A DNA stretch of 64,000 bases, from the NCBI GenBank assembly GCA_051747385.1, contig JBNJGB010000011.1:128118-192117 (forward strand), in the 5' to 3' direction. The DNA is from JBNJGB01 sp051747385. GTDB lineage: Bacteria > Myxococcota_A > UBA9042 > PHBI01 > JACKFB01. Below the pieces are notes generated by a model. That model was not told the DNA's origin. It saw nothing but the letters and a program-made list of their open reading frames with translations, and ran no database searches. Shown here in pieces: positions 1 through 7,953 of this stretch (position 1 is the first letter of the stretch; every line of letters starts with the position of its first letter). A program made the translations under genes and the position numbers.

Positions 1-1547
1 CGGGTCTTCCGCAGGAGCGGTAGGAGGATGCCCAGGCCCGCCGCGGCGAGCACGGCCGACCCGGCGTGGGGCGGCAGCGCGCCGAGGCCCTTCGCCAGGA
101 GCTCCGCCATGGCCTTCCAGGCGTGGGCGGCCGGGGCGGGCATCTCCTCGCCGCCGATGGGATAGGCCTCGGTGAAGATGAAGTAGACCGGGACGACGAG
201 GATCGCGCCGGCCGCGACCCCGATGAGCTGGGCGATGAACTGGCGCCGCGGGGAGGCGCCGAGCAGGTTGCCCGTCTTCAGGTCCTGCATCATGTCGCCG
301 GCCTGGCTGGCCCCGGCGCCGGTGATGGCCGCGGACATGAGGTTCGTCCCCATCTGCCCGGGGGCGAGGCCGCCGAAGACGAGCTGGGTCACCTTGCCCA
401 TGCCGCCGATGGGGTTGATGTCCGTCTCGCCGACCGAGCGGACGGCCACGATGGCCAGGAGCGAGGACAGGGCCACCGCCACCAGGGTGAGGTGCCAGGG
501 GATGCCGAAGACCGTCTCGGCCATCAGCATGGTCGCGCCCGTCCCCAGGGCGAGCCCGCCCATCCACCAGAGGTTGGGGATGGCGTGCTCGTCGGACCCT
601 CCGGAGCCCAGCTTCTTCGGCATCTTGAACGCGCGCACGAAGGTCTTCCAGGACATGGCCAGGGAGGTGAGGGCCTCGGAGACCATCAGCGCCACGCCCG
701 GCCACAGGAGCCAGCCGCGGGGGCCGTCGGAGTAGCTCATTACCTCGCCGGGGGCCCAGCCCTTCGACTGGGCGATGGGGCCGAGGACGGCCCAGGCGAG
801 GATGGCGCCCAGGGTGAGGGAGAAGCTGACGCGCGGCCCGACGAGGAAGCCCGCGCCGAACAGCGCCGGGCCCAGGTAGAGCTTGAACGTCCAGGCGGCG
901 GCCAGGGTGATGATGCCGATGTCGACCCACTCGTGGACCGGGGGCATCTCGAGCTGGGGGACGAAGTGCGCCGCGAGGCTGAACGCGCCCGCTATGACCG
1001 CCGCGATGACCAGGACCCGGGCCTTCTCCATGGCCTCGCCGGCCTCGCTGTGCATGGCGATGATGGTCTCGGCGGTGGCGGTGCCGGTCGGGAAGCGCAG
1101 GCGGTCGACCTCCACCACCTGCCGCCGGAGCGGCACGGCGAAGAACACGCCCAGGTAGGCGATGCCGATGGACCAGAACAGCAGGTCGGTCCAGGGGATG
1201 TCGAAGCCGAGCATGTTCATGGCCGGGATCGCGGCGACCAGGCCGGCCGCGGACGCCATGCCGCCGGCGGCGGACCCGGCGGTCTGGGTGATGTTGGTCT
1301 CCAGCACGCTGAGCTGTTTGCCCAACACGGCGAACACCGCGAAGCCGAGCACGGCCGACACGATGGACGCGCCGAAGGTCCAGCCGATCTTCAGCCCGAT
1401 GTAGATGTTCGTGCAGGACACGACGCTGCCCACCAGGCAGCCCACGATCACGGCGCGGGCGGTGAGCTGGGCCTCTCCGGGCTGCGGCTGGTAGCTGGGC
1501 TCGTCCTGGCCTGGCTGGTCGTCCTGGGGGCTCGCCGGCTCGCTCAT
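1..1547 (-). CDS. OPT-family oligopeptide/metal-chelate transporter, 3' end outside window
   Basis: The minus strand encodes at least 515 residues of a polytopic inner-membrane protein; the C-terminus lies beyond base 1. After a hydrophilic N-terminus rich in Asp, Pro and Gln come many hydrophobic helices. The motifs ETNITQTAGSAAGG near residue 90 and GDMMQDLKTGNLLGASP near residue 430 are typical of bacterial OPT (oligopeptide/YSL-type) transporters, which import small peptides or metal-chelate complexes with protons. The start is the ATG at 1547; a GGGAGG-like Shine-Dalgarno sequence lies just upstream. It is divergent from the glycosyltransferase at 1714. Family assignment is firm; substrate is not known. 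Confidence 0.9.
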   Translation of the reverse strand, partial: MSEPASPQDDQPGQDEPSYQPQPGEAQLTARAVIVGCLVGSVVSCTNIYIGLKIGWTFGASIVSAVLGFAVFAVLGKQLSVLETNITQTAGSAAGGMASAAGLVAAIPAMNMLGFDIPWTDLLFWSIGIAYLGVFFAVPLRRQVVEVDRLRFPTGTATAETIIAMHSEAGEAMEKARVLVIAAVIAGAFSLAAHFVPQLEMPPVHEWVDIGIITLAAAWTFKLYLGPALFGAGFLVGPRVSFSLTLGAILAWAVLGPIAQSKGWAPGEVMSYSDGPRGWLLWPGVALMVSEALTSLAMSWKTFVRAFKMPKKLGSGGSDEHAIPNLWWMGGLALGTGATMLMAETVFGIPWHLTLVAVALSSLLAIVAVRSVGETDINPIGGMGKVTQLVFGGLAPGQMGTNLMSAAITGAGASQAGDMMQDLKTGNLLGASPRRQFIAQLIGVAAGAILVVPVYFIFTEAYPIGGEEMPAPAAHAWKAMAELLAKGLGALPPHAGSAVLAAAGLGILLPLLRKT

Positions 1548-1713
1548 GGTGGTTCCCTCCCGCGTGTGGGAGCGAATCGACTAGCAGACCGGCCGCGCCT
1601 TGTCGAAGACCGCCCGCCGCGCGACCGTCGTCGGACGGTGCCGCAGCGCCGGGTGAATTGTCCCGAGCGGCCGGCCTTGGTACTCCTCCCCGGTCCCCAT
1701 CCGGAGGTGCGGC

Positions 1714-2457
1714 ATGTCCGCTGGCGCGACCGTCGTCATCCCCTGCTACAACGAGGCCGATCGCCTGCGGGAGGAGGACGTCGCGCGGCTGCTGGAGGAC
1801 GAGCGCCTGCGCGTGCTCCTGGTGGACGACGGGTCCACGGACGACACGTCGGATCTCCTGGCCCGCATCGCCGCCGACCTGGGCGATCGCGCCGACTTCG
1901 TGGTGCTGCCGCAAAACGGCGGCAAGGCGGAGGCGGTCCGTCGCGGCATGCTGCGCGCCATCGGCGACGGCGCCCCCCTGGTGGGCTATCTCGACGCCGA
2001 CTTCGCCACCCCGGCCGAGGAGATGCACCGCCTCCTCGACGTCCTGGAGGCGACGGACACCCGCGCCGCCATGGGCTCGCGCTTCGCCCGGCTCGGCGCC
2101 GACATCCAGCGCAGCCCCGTCCGGCACTACCTGGGCCGCGTCTTCGCCACGGCGGCCTCCCTGGTCCTGAGGCTGCGCGTCTACGACTGCCAGTGCGGCG
2201 CCAAGCTCTTCCGCGTCGATCCCACCCTGGAGCTGGCCCTGTCCCAACCCTTCCGGTCGCGATGGATCTTCGACGTGGAACTCCTCGGCCGCCTCCTCGC
2301 CGGCGGCCCGGGCGCGCCGGGTTGGACCGCCGACGACCTCGTCGAGGTACCCCTCGAGCGCTGGCACGACGTCTCCGGCTCCAAGCTCAGCCGCACGGCC
2401 ATGCTCCGTGCGGGCGCGGAGCTGCTCTCCCTGGCCTGCCGCACGCCCCGCCGCTGA
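1714..2457 (+). CDS. Family 2 glycosyltransferase (dolichyl-phosphate glucosyltransferase-like)
   Basis: This 247-residue GT-A fold enzyme transfers a sugar from a nucleotide donor, probably to a polyprenyl-phosphate carrier at the inner face of the membrane. It opens with VVIPCYNEADRL, then LLVDDGSTDDT (donor-binding Asp) near residue 40, QNGGKAEAVRRGM near 70 and the YLDADFATP metal-binding DxD near 92, the pattern of Alg5/DPM1-like GT2 enzymes. Unlike Alg5 it has no clear C-terminal membrane helix. A GGAGGTG ribosome site precedes the ATG. It stands alone between the OPT transporter and the HAD gene; its acceptor cannot be told from context. Confidence 0.88.
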   Translation: MSAGATVVIPCYNEADRLREEDVARLLEDERLRVLLVDDGSTDDTSDLLARIAADLGDRADFVVLPQNGGKAEAVRRGMLRAIGDGAPLVGYLDADFATPAEEMHRLLDVLEATDTRAAMGSRFARLGADIQRSPVRHYLGRVFATAASLVLRLRVYDCQCGAKLFRVDPTLELALSQPFRSRWIFDVELLGRLLAGGPGAPGWTADDLVEVPLERWHDVSGSKLSRTAMLRAGAELLSLACRTPRR

Positions 2458-2533
2458 TCCGAGTGGGGTCAAGCCTACTCATTTCACACTTTTCCATCCG
2501 AGTGGGGTCAAGCCTACTCATTTCACACTTTTC
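2457..2533 (+). repeat. Two tandem copies of a 39-bp repeat
   Basis: The unit begins ATCCGAGTGGGGTCAAGCC and ends TTTCACACTTTTCC. It occurs head to tail directly after the glycosyltransferase stop codon, and the copies are identical. It is AT-richer than its surroundings. A related core (AGTGGGGTCGAACCTCCTCC) occurs at about 63940. Short GTGGGGTCAAG-type sequences are often found at the ends of REP-like or Y1-transposase-linked elements, but no transposase is present here. Confidence 0.75.
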
Positions 2534-2626
2534 TGCCCCCCCCGGGGACCGCGCCGAACCGTGCCTTGGGGCCGCGGCCGGTCGTCTGGCACACTGCTCC
2601 GGTCCACGGCCCGGGAGGCTCCCTCC

Positions 2627-3349
2627 ATGCTCCGAATCCGCGCGTTCCTCTTCGACTTCGACGGCCTGCTGGTCGACACGGAGCCCCTCCACTGCGAGGG
2701 CTTCCGCACGGTGGCGAACAGCCGCGGCGTGGCGCTCACGGAGGACGAGTACTTCGCCCACTTCATCGGCTACGACGATCGGGACGCCCTGGCGGGCATG
2801 TGGGAGCGCGTGGGACGACCGCGCCCGTCCCCGGCCGAGCTGGACGCGCTGGTCTCCGAGAAGGCCGAGGTCCTGGCCCGGCTCATGGCGCAGTCCCTGG
2901 AGCCGCGCCCCGGCGCCCCCGACTTCGTGGCCCGGGCGGCCGCCATGGCCCACGCCGGGGTCTGCAGCGGGGCCCTGCGACACGAGGTGGAGCTGGGCCT
3001 GGAGACCACGGGCATCGCGCACCACATGCAGGCCATCGTCCCCGCGGAGGACGTCGCCCGCGGCAAGCCCCACCCGGAGGGCTACGAGAAGCTGATGCGC
3101 CTCCTGTCCGAGCAGGCGACGCGCGCCGGCGAGCGTCCCCTGGAGCCCGGCGAGTGCGTCGTCCTGGAGGACACCTCGCGCGGCATCCAGGCGGGGGCCG
3201 CCGCGGGCTGCCACACCATCGGCGTCGTGGGCACGGAGACCCGCGAGGCCCTCGAGGAGCACGCCGACCTGGTGAGGGACTCCCTGGAGGGCCTCGACCC
3301 GTCCGACCTGCCGCACCTGCTCGACGGCGGAACGTCCGGCGGAGCGTAG
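2627..3349 (+). CDS. HAD-superfamily hydrolase, phosphoglycolate phosphatase/beta-phosphoglucomutase type
   Basis: The 240-residue product is a cytoplasmic haloacid dehalogenase-fold phosphatase or phosphomutase. Motif I is LFDFDGLLVDTE at residues 7-18, with the Asp nucleophile and general acid. Motif II is the Ser/Gly of VCSGAL near residue 112, motif III the Lys of RGKPHPEGY near 146 and motif IV VVLEDTSRGIQAG near 180. A helical cap (subclass I) lies between motifs I and II. The ATG at 2627 was chosen because GGGAGG lies nine bases upstream; the reading frame is open further 5' but only through the 39-bp repeats. The substrate is unknown. Confidence 0.88.
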   Translation: MLRIRAFLFDFDGLLVDTEPLHCEGFRTVANSRGVALTEDEYFAHFIGYDDRDALAGMWERVGRPRPSPAELDALVSEKAEVLARLMAQSLEPRPGAPDFVARAAAMAHAGVCSGALRHEVELGLETTGIAHHMQAIVPAEDVARGKPHPEGYEKLMRLLSEQATRAGERPLEPGECVVLEDTSRGIQAGAAAGCHTIGVVGTETREALEEHADLVRDSLEGLDPSDLPHLLDGGTSGGA

Positions 3350-3468
3350 CCGGCAGGCGCCGTCCGGGGGGCAGAAGCCGCGGCGAGAGGTTTCGGTTGT
3401 CGCCGTGCGCCACAGGCGGTAGGGGTCTGGGGCGCACGGTGCGAGGCACCCGCAGGAGGGACCCGCTC

Positions 3469-5136
3469 ATGAGCGACGAGACGCGCGGATACGACTACGT
3501 CATCGTGGGAGCCGGCTCGGCCGGCAGCGTCCTGGCGAACCGCCTGACCTCGGACCCGGACGTGCGCGTCCTGGTGCTCGAGGCCGGGCCGAAGGACCGC
3601 TCCATCTTCATCCACATGCCGGCCGCCTTCTCGGAGCCCCTGAAGAGCGACCGCCTCAACTGGGCCTACGAGACGGAGCCCGAGCCGTGGATGGACGGCC
3701 GGCGGATGTACTGCCCGCGCGGCAAGGTCGTCGGCGGGTCGTCGTCCATCAACGGGATGGTCTACATCCGCGGGCACGCCCTCGACTACGACCGCTGGGC
3801 GTCCAAGGGCCTCGAGGGCTGGGACTACGCCCACTGTCTGCCGTACTTCCGGCGCGCCACGACCCACGAGCTGGGCCCGGACGAGTACCGCGGCGGCGAT
3901 GGGCCGGTCCACGTGGCCGCCGGCCGGCAGGAGCATCCCCTGTACGCCGCCTGGATCGAGGCCGGTCTGCAGGCCGGCTACGAGTACACCGAGGACGTCA
4001 ACGGCTACCGGCAGGAGGGCATCGGCCCCTTCGACCGCACCACCGTGAACGGCGAGCGCTGCTCCGCCGCCAAGGCGTACATCCACCCCATCAAGGACCG
4101 CCCGAACCTGGAGATCCGCACCGGCTGCCTGGCGCACCGCGTGATCTTCGAGGGCGACCGCGCGGTCGGGGTCGCGTACGGCCGCGGCCTCGAGCGTCAC
4201 GAGGTGTTCGCCGAGCGCGAGGTCATCCTCTGCGGCGGCGCCATCAACTCCCCGCACCTGCTGCAGCTCTCGGGCATCGGCCCGGCCGATCGCCTCCGGG
4301 AGGTCGGCGTACCCGTGGTGGCGGACCTGCCCGGCGTCGGCGAGAACCTCCAGGACCACCTGGAGATCTACGTCCAGTACCGGTGCACCCAGCCCATCAG
4401 CCTCTACCCGGCGCTGAAGCCCCTGGGCCGGCTCAAGGTCGGGCTCCAGTGGATCTTCGGGCGCAAGGGGCCGGGCGCGACGAACCACTTCGAGGCGGGC
4501 GGCTTCGTCCGCAGCCGGCCGGGCATCCGGCACCCGAACCTGCAGCACCACTTCCTGCCCCTGGCCATCAACTACGACGGGAGCAGCCCGGCGTCCGGCC
4601 ACGGCTTCCAGGCCCACGTGGGGCCCATGCGCCCGACCAGCCGCGGCTACGTGCGCATCCGGTCGGCCGATCCCGAGGTGCCGCCGGCCGTCCTCTTCAA
4701 CTACATGTCCACCGACAACGATCGGCAGGAGATGCGCGAGGCCGTGCGGCTCACGCGCGAGATCATCCACCGGTCCGCCTTCGATCCCTACCGCGGCCCG
4801 GAGCTGAACCCGGGCGCGAAGGTGGAGACCGACGAGGAGATCGACGCGTTCGTCCGCTCCCATGGCGAGAGCGCCTATCACCCCTCCTGCTCGTGCGCGA
4901 TGGGGCCGGCCTCCGACCCGATGGCGGTCGTCGACGCCGAGGCGCGCGTCCACGGGGTGGAGGGCCTCCGCGTCGTGGACACGTCCGTCATGCCGGACCT
5001 GGTGAGCGGGAACACGGACGCGCCCACCATCATGCTGGCCGAGAAGCTCTCGGACGCCATCCGGGGCGTCGACCCGCTGCCGCCGTCCGACGCCCCGACC
5101 TGGGTCCACCCGGAGTGGGAGACCACCCAGCGGTAG
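3469..5136 (+). CDS. GMC-family FAD oxidoreductase (choline/alcohol dehydrogenase type)
   Basis: This 555-residue flavoprotein oxidises an alcohol using FAD. The dinucleotide-binding fold YVIVGAGSAGSVLANRL is at residues 8-26, followed by the GMC signature GGSSSINGMVYIRGH near 95 and a second glucose-methanol-choline signature near 260 (GGAINSPHLLQLSGIGP). The catalytic pair is the His of SAYHPSCSCAMG near 470 and the Asn of SGNTDAPT near 512. CAGGAGGG precedes the ATG. Length and motifs match choline dehydrogenase or alkanol/PEG dehydrogenases; no betaine aldehyde dehydrogenase or choline transporter is nearby, so the substrate stays open. It converges with the cytochrome c gene. Confidence 0.93.
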   Translation: MSDETRGYDYVIVGAGSAGSVLANRLTSDPDVRVLVLEAGPKDRSIFIHMPAAFSEPLKSDRLNWAYETEPEPWMDGRRMYCPRGKVVGGSSSINGMVYIRGHALDYDRWASKGLEGWDYAHCLPYFRRATTHELGPDEYRGGDGPVHVAAGRQEHPLYAAWIEAGLQAGYEYTEDVNGYRQEGIGPFDRTTVNGERCSAAKAYIHPIKDRPNLEIRTGCLAHRVIFEGDRAVGVAYGRGLERHEVFAEREVILCGGAINSPHLLQLSGIGPADRLREVGVPVVADLPGVGENLQDHLEIYVQYRCTQPISLYPALKPLGRLKVGLQWIFGRKGPGATNHFEAGGFVRSRPGIRHPNLQHHFLPLAINYDGSSPASGHGFQAHVGPMRPTSRGYVRIRSADPEVPPAVLFNYMSTDNDRQEMREAVRLTREIIHRSAFDPYRGPELNPGAKVETDEEIDAFVRSHGESAYHPSCSCAMGPASDPMAVVDAEARVHGVEGLRVVDTSVMPDLVSGNTDAPTIMLAEKLSDAIRGVDPLPPSDAPTWVHPEWETTQR

Positions 5137-5169
5137 CCTCCCATCCCGGGCCTCCCTCCCGGGAGCGCG

Positions 5170-6030
5170 CTACTTCAGGGACTCCAGCCAGGTGGCCACG
5201 GTCTTGAGGTCGTCCGTGGAGCCGTAGAAGCGCTTCTTGTGCTTCTCGCCGTCCAGGGTCTCGGCCTTCATCAGGTACTTCGCGATCCACCTCTTGTCGT
5301 GCTTGCGGCCGACGCCGGAGAGGTCCGGGCCCTCGTCGTCGGCGCCGCCGGTCTTGCTGACGCCCACGCTCTTGACGCTGTGGCACTTGTTGCAGTACTG
5401 GGCGAGGAAGACCTTCTTGCCGGCGGAGGCCTCCACCGGGGCCGGCTCGGGCTCCTCCTCGACGGGCTCCGGCTCGGGCTCCTCCTCGACGGGCTCCGGC
5501 TCGGGCTCCTCCTCGACGGGCTCCGGCTCGGGCTCGTCGGCGGGCGCCTCCTCGGCCGGCTCGTCGGCCGCCTCCTCGGCGGGCTCGGGCTTCGCCTCCG
5601 GCTCGGAGGGCTTCGCGGTCGGGGCTTCCTCCCCGGTGCGCTCGGGCTTCGCCGCCGGCTCCGTCGGCTCGGCCGCCTCTTTCTCGGCCGTCGGCTCCTC
5701 CTCGGCCGCCGCCTCTTCCTCGGCCGTCGGCTCCTCTTCGGCCGCCGGCTCTTCCTCTGCGGTCGGCTCCTCTTCGGCCGCCGGCTCTTCCTCTGCGGTC
5801 GGCTCCTCTTCGGCCGCCGGCTCTTCCTCTGCGGTCGGGGGCTCCGGCGCGGCCTCGGCCTCCTCGGCCGCGGGCTCCTCCTCGGCGGGTTCCTCGGCCG
5901 GCGCGGCCTGCTGCTCGGCGGTACGTTCGGCGGTGGCCGCCTGTTCGGGCTCGGTGGTCGACTCGGCCCCCTCCTTCGCGCAGGCGACGAGGAGCAGGCC
6001 GGACAGGACGAACACGGACGCGAGTCTCAT
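5170..6030 (-). CDS. Lipoprotein monohaem cytochrome c with long Glu/Pro/Ala spacer
   Basis: The 286-residue product has a lipoprotein signal (LLLVACAKEG, lipid-modified Cys at about residue 18), a low-complexity spacer of roughly 160 residues built from EEEPAAEEEPTA and EPEPVEEEP repeats, and a C-terminal class I cytochrome c domain of about 85 residues with one CNKCH haem site and a likely axial Met in YLMKAET. It should sit on the outside of a membrane and move electrons there, the acidic spacer acting as a flexible tether. The ATG at 6030 is preferred over the one at 6036 because GAGGTG is spaced better from it. It lies next to the GMC dehydrogenase, a possible electron donor, but the genes converge and are not co-transcribed. 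Confidence 0.87.
   Translation of the reverse strand: MRLASVFVLSGLLLVACAKEGAESTTEPEQAATAERTAEQQAAPAEEPAEEEPAAEEAEAAPEPPTAEEEPAAEEEPTAEEEPAAEEEPTAEEEPAAEEEPTAEEEAAAEEEPTAEKEAAEPTEPAAKPERTGEEAPTAKPSEPEAKPEPAEEAADEPAEEAPADEPEPEPVEEEPEPEPVEEEPEPEPVEEEPEPAPVEASAGKKVFLAQYCNKCHSVKSVGVSKTGGADDEGPDLSGVGRKHDKRWIAKYLMKAETLDGEKHKKRFYGSTDDLKTVATWLESLK
5444..5524 (-). repeat. Three tandem 27-bp repeats inside the cytochrome c gene
   Basis: The unit encodes the nonapeptide EPEPVEEEP on the minus strand, and the three copies are nearly or fully identical at DNA level. Whole-codon length means copy-number change keeps the frame. Confidence 0.9.
5729..5836 (-). repeat. Three tandem identical 36-bp repeats inside the cytochrome c gene
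   Basis: Each unit encodes twelve residues of alternating EEEPAA and EEEPTA blocks. The three copies are identical, so the spacer probably grows and shrinks by slippage or recombination without breaking the reading frame. Confidence 0.9.
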
Positions 6031-6186
6031 GTGCACACCTCACGTGGAAACGGGATCCCAGCCAAGCTATCACGGCTCCGTCCGAGTTGGGTGAAATCGC
6101 TCGGAAAAGGCGTTACAAATCGCCCGGTGCGGGCCGGTCGGCGCGGATCGTGTGACATGGCACATCGGGAGCCGGTGATACCGCGA

Positions 6187-6981
6187 TCACACGGGGACGG
6201 CGAGGACCGGGATCTCGCTCAGCCGCACCACGTTCTCCGTGTGGCTGCCGCGCAGCATGTCGGCGAGGGAGTCGTGCCCCTGGGTCGCCATGACGACCAG
6301 GTCGACGTCCATGAGGTCGGCCCTGCGCGCGATCTCCGCCTCGAGCTCCCCGGCGCAGCCCACGCGGCGGACGCTCCAGCCCCTGTCCTGTGGGACCTCC
6401 ACGGAGTCCAGCACGTCCCCTCTCCCGACGTGAAGGAGGATCAGCTCCACCCCGTCCACACCGAGGCGCCGGCACAGGTCCGCCGCCTGCTCCACGGCCG
6501 GGCGTGCGATGGACTCGTCCCGCACGGGTACGAGCACGCGCTTCACGCTCAGCTCGCCCGTCTCCTCCGAGACGAAGCCGTGGCCCCCGATGGGAAGGAA
6601 CAGCGTGGGCACGCGCGCGTTGAGGGCGAGGGCCGCGGAGACGCTCTGCCCGAAGAAGCGCTCCAGGCCGCGCTTGCGATGATGCCCCACCACGAGCAGG
6701 TCCGGCCCGATGTCGTTCAGGGCGTCCAGCAGCGTGTCCACGGGGTCGTCGCAGCACTCGTGGACCAGGGCCTCGTGGCGCACTCCCTCGGCGGACTGGC
6801 CCCAGGACGACAGCAGGGCCGCGGCGTCGGGCATGTCCCGGCGCGTGGTGGCCTCGCGCGGGTTCGCGTGCACCGAGACGAGTCGCGCGTGTGCGTCCCG
6901 CGCGAGGGCCACTCCGTGCGCGAAGGCGATGCCGCCCTCTGGGTCCAGGTCCGTGGCGTGGGCGATGGTGAAGTCGGACAT
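6187..6981 (-). CDS. Universal stress protein with two Usp domains
   Basis: The 264-residue protein is a tandem UspA fold. Domain 1 (about residues 1-135) has LLVVGHHRKRGLERFFGQS and domain 2 (about 143-264) has LVVMATQGHDSLADMLRGSH. Both resemble the Gx2Gx9G(S/T) ATP-binding loop of UspA, domain 2 more closely. Such proteins accumulate under starvation or respiratory stress and bind ATP. AGGAGG lies nine bases before the ATG. It is a single gene; a second, single-domain Usp is at 62738 beside the cbb3 locus. Confidence 0.9.
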   Translation of the reverse strand: MSDFTIAHATDLDPEGGIAFAHGVALARDAHARLVSVHANPREATTRRDMPDAAALLSSWGQSAEGVRHEALVHECCDDPVDTLLDALNDIGPDLLVVGHHRKRGLERFFGQSVSAALALNARVPTLFLPIGGHGFVSEETGELSVKRVLVPVRDESIARPAVEQAADLCRRLGVDGVELILLHVGRGDVLDSVEVPQDRGWSVRRVGCAGELEAEIARRADLMDVDLVVMATQGHDSLADMLRGSHTENVVRLSEIPVLAVPV

Positions 6982-7549
6982 GGGCCGAGCCTCCTGCGTG
7001 GTGAACCGATCCTCGCCCGGAGCAAGGAGCCTGCCAACCCCCCGGACGCCTCGAGGCAGGTAGTTTTCCCTGAATCGGCGGGAGAAGCGGTGGCGAGGGG
7101 AATCCCCTTCGGGCCTTGCGTGACGGGCCCTCCTGCTCCTCGCGGCGCGTCGGACCTCGGTCGTCTTCCCGAGCTCGGTCTACCTGGCACGTCCCGTGCA
7201 AAACCCGACGATCGAGCGCCCCGGAGCACGGGGCCGAGACAGGAGATGGCCATGTCGCCACGGCCCGAGACATCCCACGACGCAGCCCCGCTGAACGAGG
7301 CCGGTTCCGCCGGGACCCGCCACGTTGCCGGCGGCGTGCGGACGGATGCGCGGCCTGGCGCCATGGCGGCCGAGGTCGCTCCCCGCGGCGGGCGACCAGA
7401 GGCGCTCCCGCGTGACGAGAGCGGCCCGCCCGTCGCCCGGCGGACCGACGACCTGGAGGGTGGGGGATAGCACACAAAGTGGCGGTCCCGGGGCGGTGAA
7501 AATCGCCCGCCCGGCCGGGAAAGCCGTCCTACGCGCTTTTGCCTGCAGA
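6982..7549. other. Intergenic stretch between usp and arsR-like gene
   Basis: These 568 bases hold the upstream regions of two divergent genes. The open frames across them are shadows without a ribosome site or recognisable product. Apart from short GC palindromes nothing was seen. Confidence 0.5.
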
Positions 7550-7567
7550 TATAGCGATATTGCTATA
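7550..7567 (+). promoter_or_regulatory. Palindromic operator upstream of the arsR-like gene
   Basis: TATAGC-GATATT-GCTATA is an 18-bp inverted repeat with perfect 6-bp arms, ending 21 bases before the arsR-like start. It is strikingly AT-rich for this genome and overlaps sequence resembling a -10 element. Its place and symmetry fit an ArsR/SmtB dimer site through which the repressor controls itself and the sulfur operon. That binding is inference. Confidence 0.7.
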
Positions 7568-7588
7568 GGGCGATAACCAGAGGTCAAG

Positions 7589-7921
7589 ATGTCGATAACC
7601 ACGGATACAGAGCCTCGGGAGGTCCCGGACCGGCTGGTCAGCAGTCCGGACAAGGCCGAGCAGATCGCCGAGGTGTTGAAGGCGGTGGCCCACCCGATCC
7701 GGCTCCGCATCATCGCCATCCTCGCCGAGGAAGAGCTTCACGTGAGCGCGCTCGCCAAGCGCCTGGGCGTGGGACAGGCCATCGTGTCCCAGCAGCTCCG
7801 GATCCTCCGGATGAAGAAGCTGGTGAGCGCCACACGCACCAACGGATACGCGAGATATCGCCTCATCGAGCCCCGCCTGAGGGACCTCGTGGGGTGCATG
7901 GAGCACTGCTCCACGCGGTGA
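7589..7921 (+). CDS. ArsR/SmtB-family winged-helix repressor
   Basis: The 110-residue protein has the ArsR winged helix: VLKAVAHPIRLRIIAILAE at about 29-47, LHVSALAKRLGVGQAIVSQQ as the recognition region and a wing near 80-95. The Cys-containing alpha-3 metal box of classical ArsR (ELCVCD) is replaced by EELHVSAL, so arsenite sensing by that site is unlikely. The only cysteines, C103 and C107, are at the extreme C-terminus (GCMEHC). Other ArsR members near sulfur genes (SqrR, BigR) sense persulfide with a Cys pair, though at different positions. AGAGG precedes the ATG. It is the first gene of the molybdoenzyme operon, with a palindromic operator upstream. Confidence 0.88.
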   Translation: MSITTDTEPREVPDRLVSSPDKAEQIAEVLKAVAHPIRLRIIAILAEEELHVSALAKRLGVGQAIVSQQLRILRMKKLVSATRTNGYARYRLIEPRLRDLVGCMEHCSTR

Positions 7922-7953
7922 CTGACAGCCTCTGTCACAACGGAGAGGAGAAG

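Noticed and set aside
66..3095. A 1,009-codon open frame on the plus strand
   Set aside because: It is the antisense shadow of the OPT transporter and runs through the repeats and the HAD gene out of frame; composition is Gly/Arg/His-rich with no domain.
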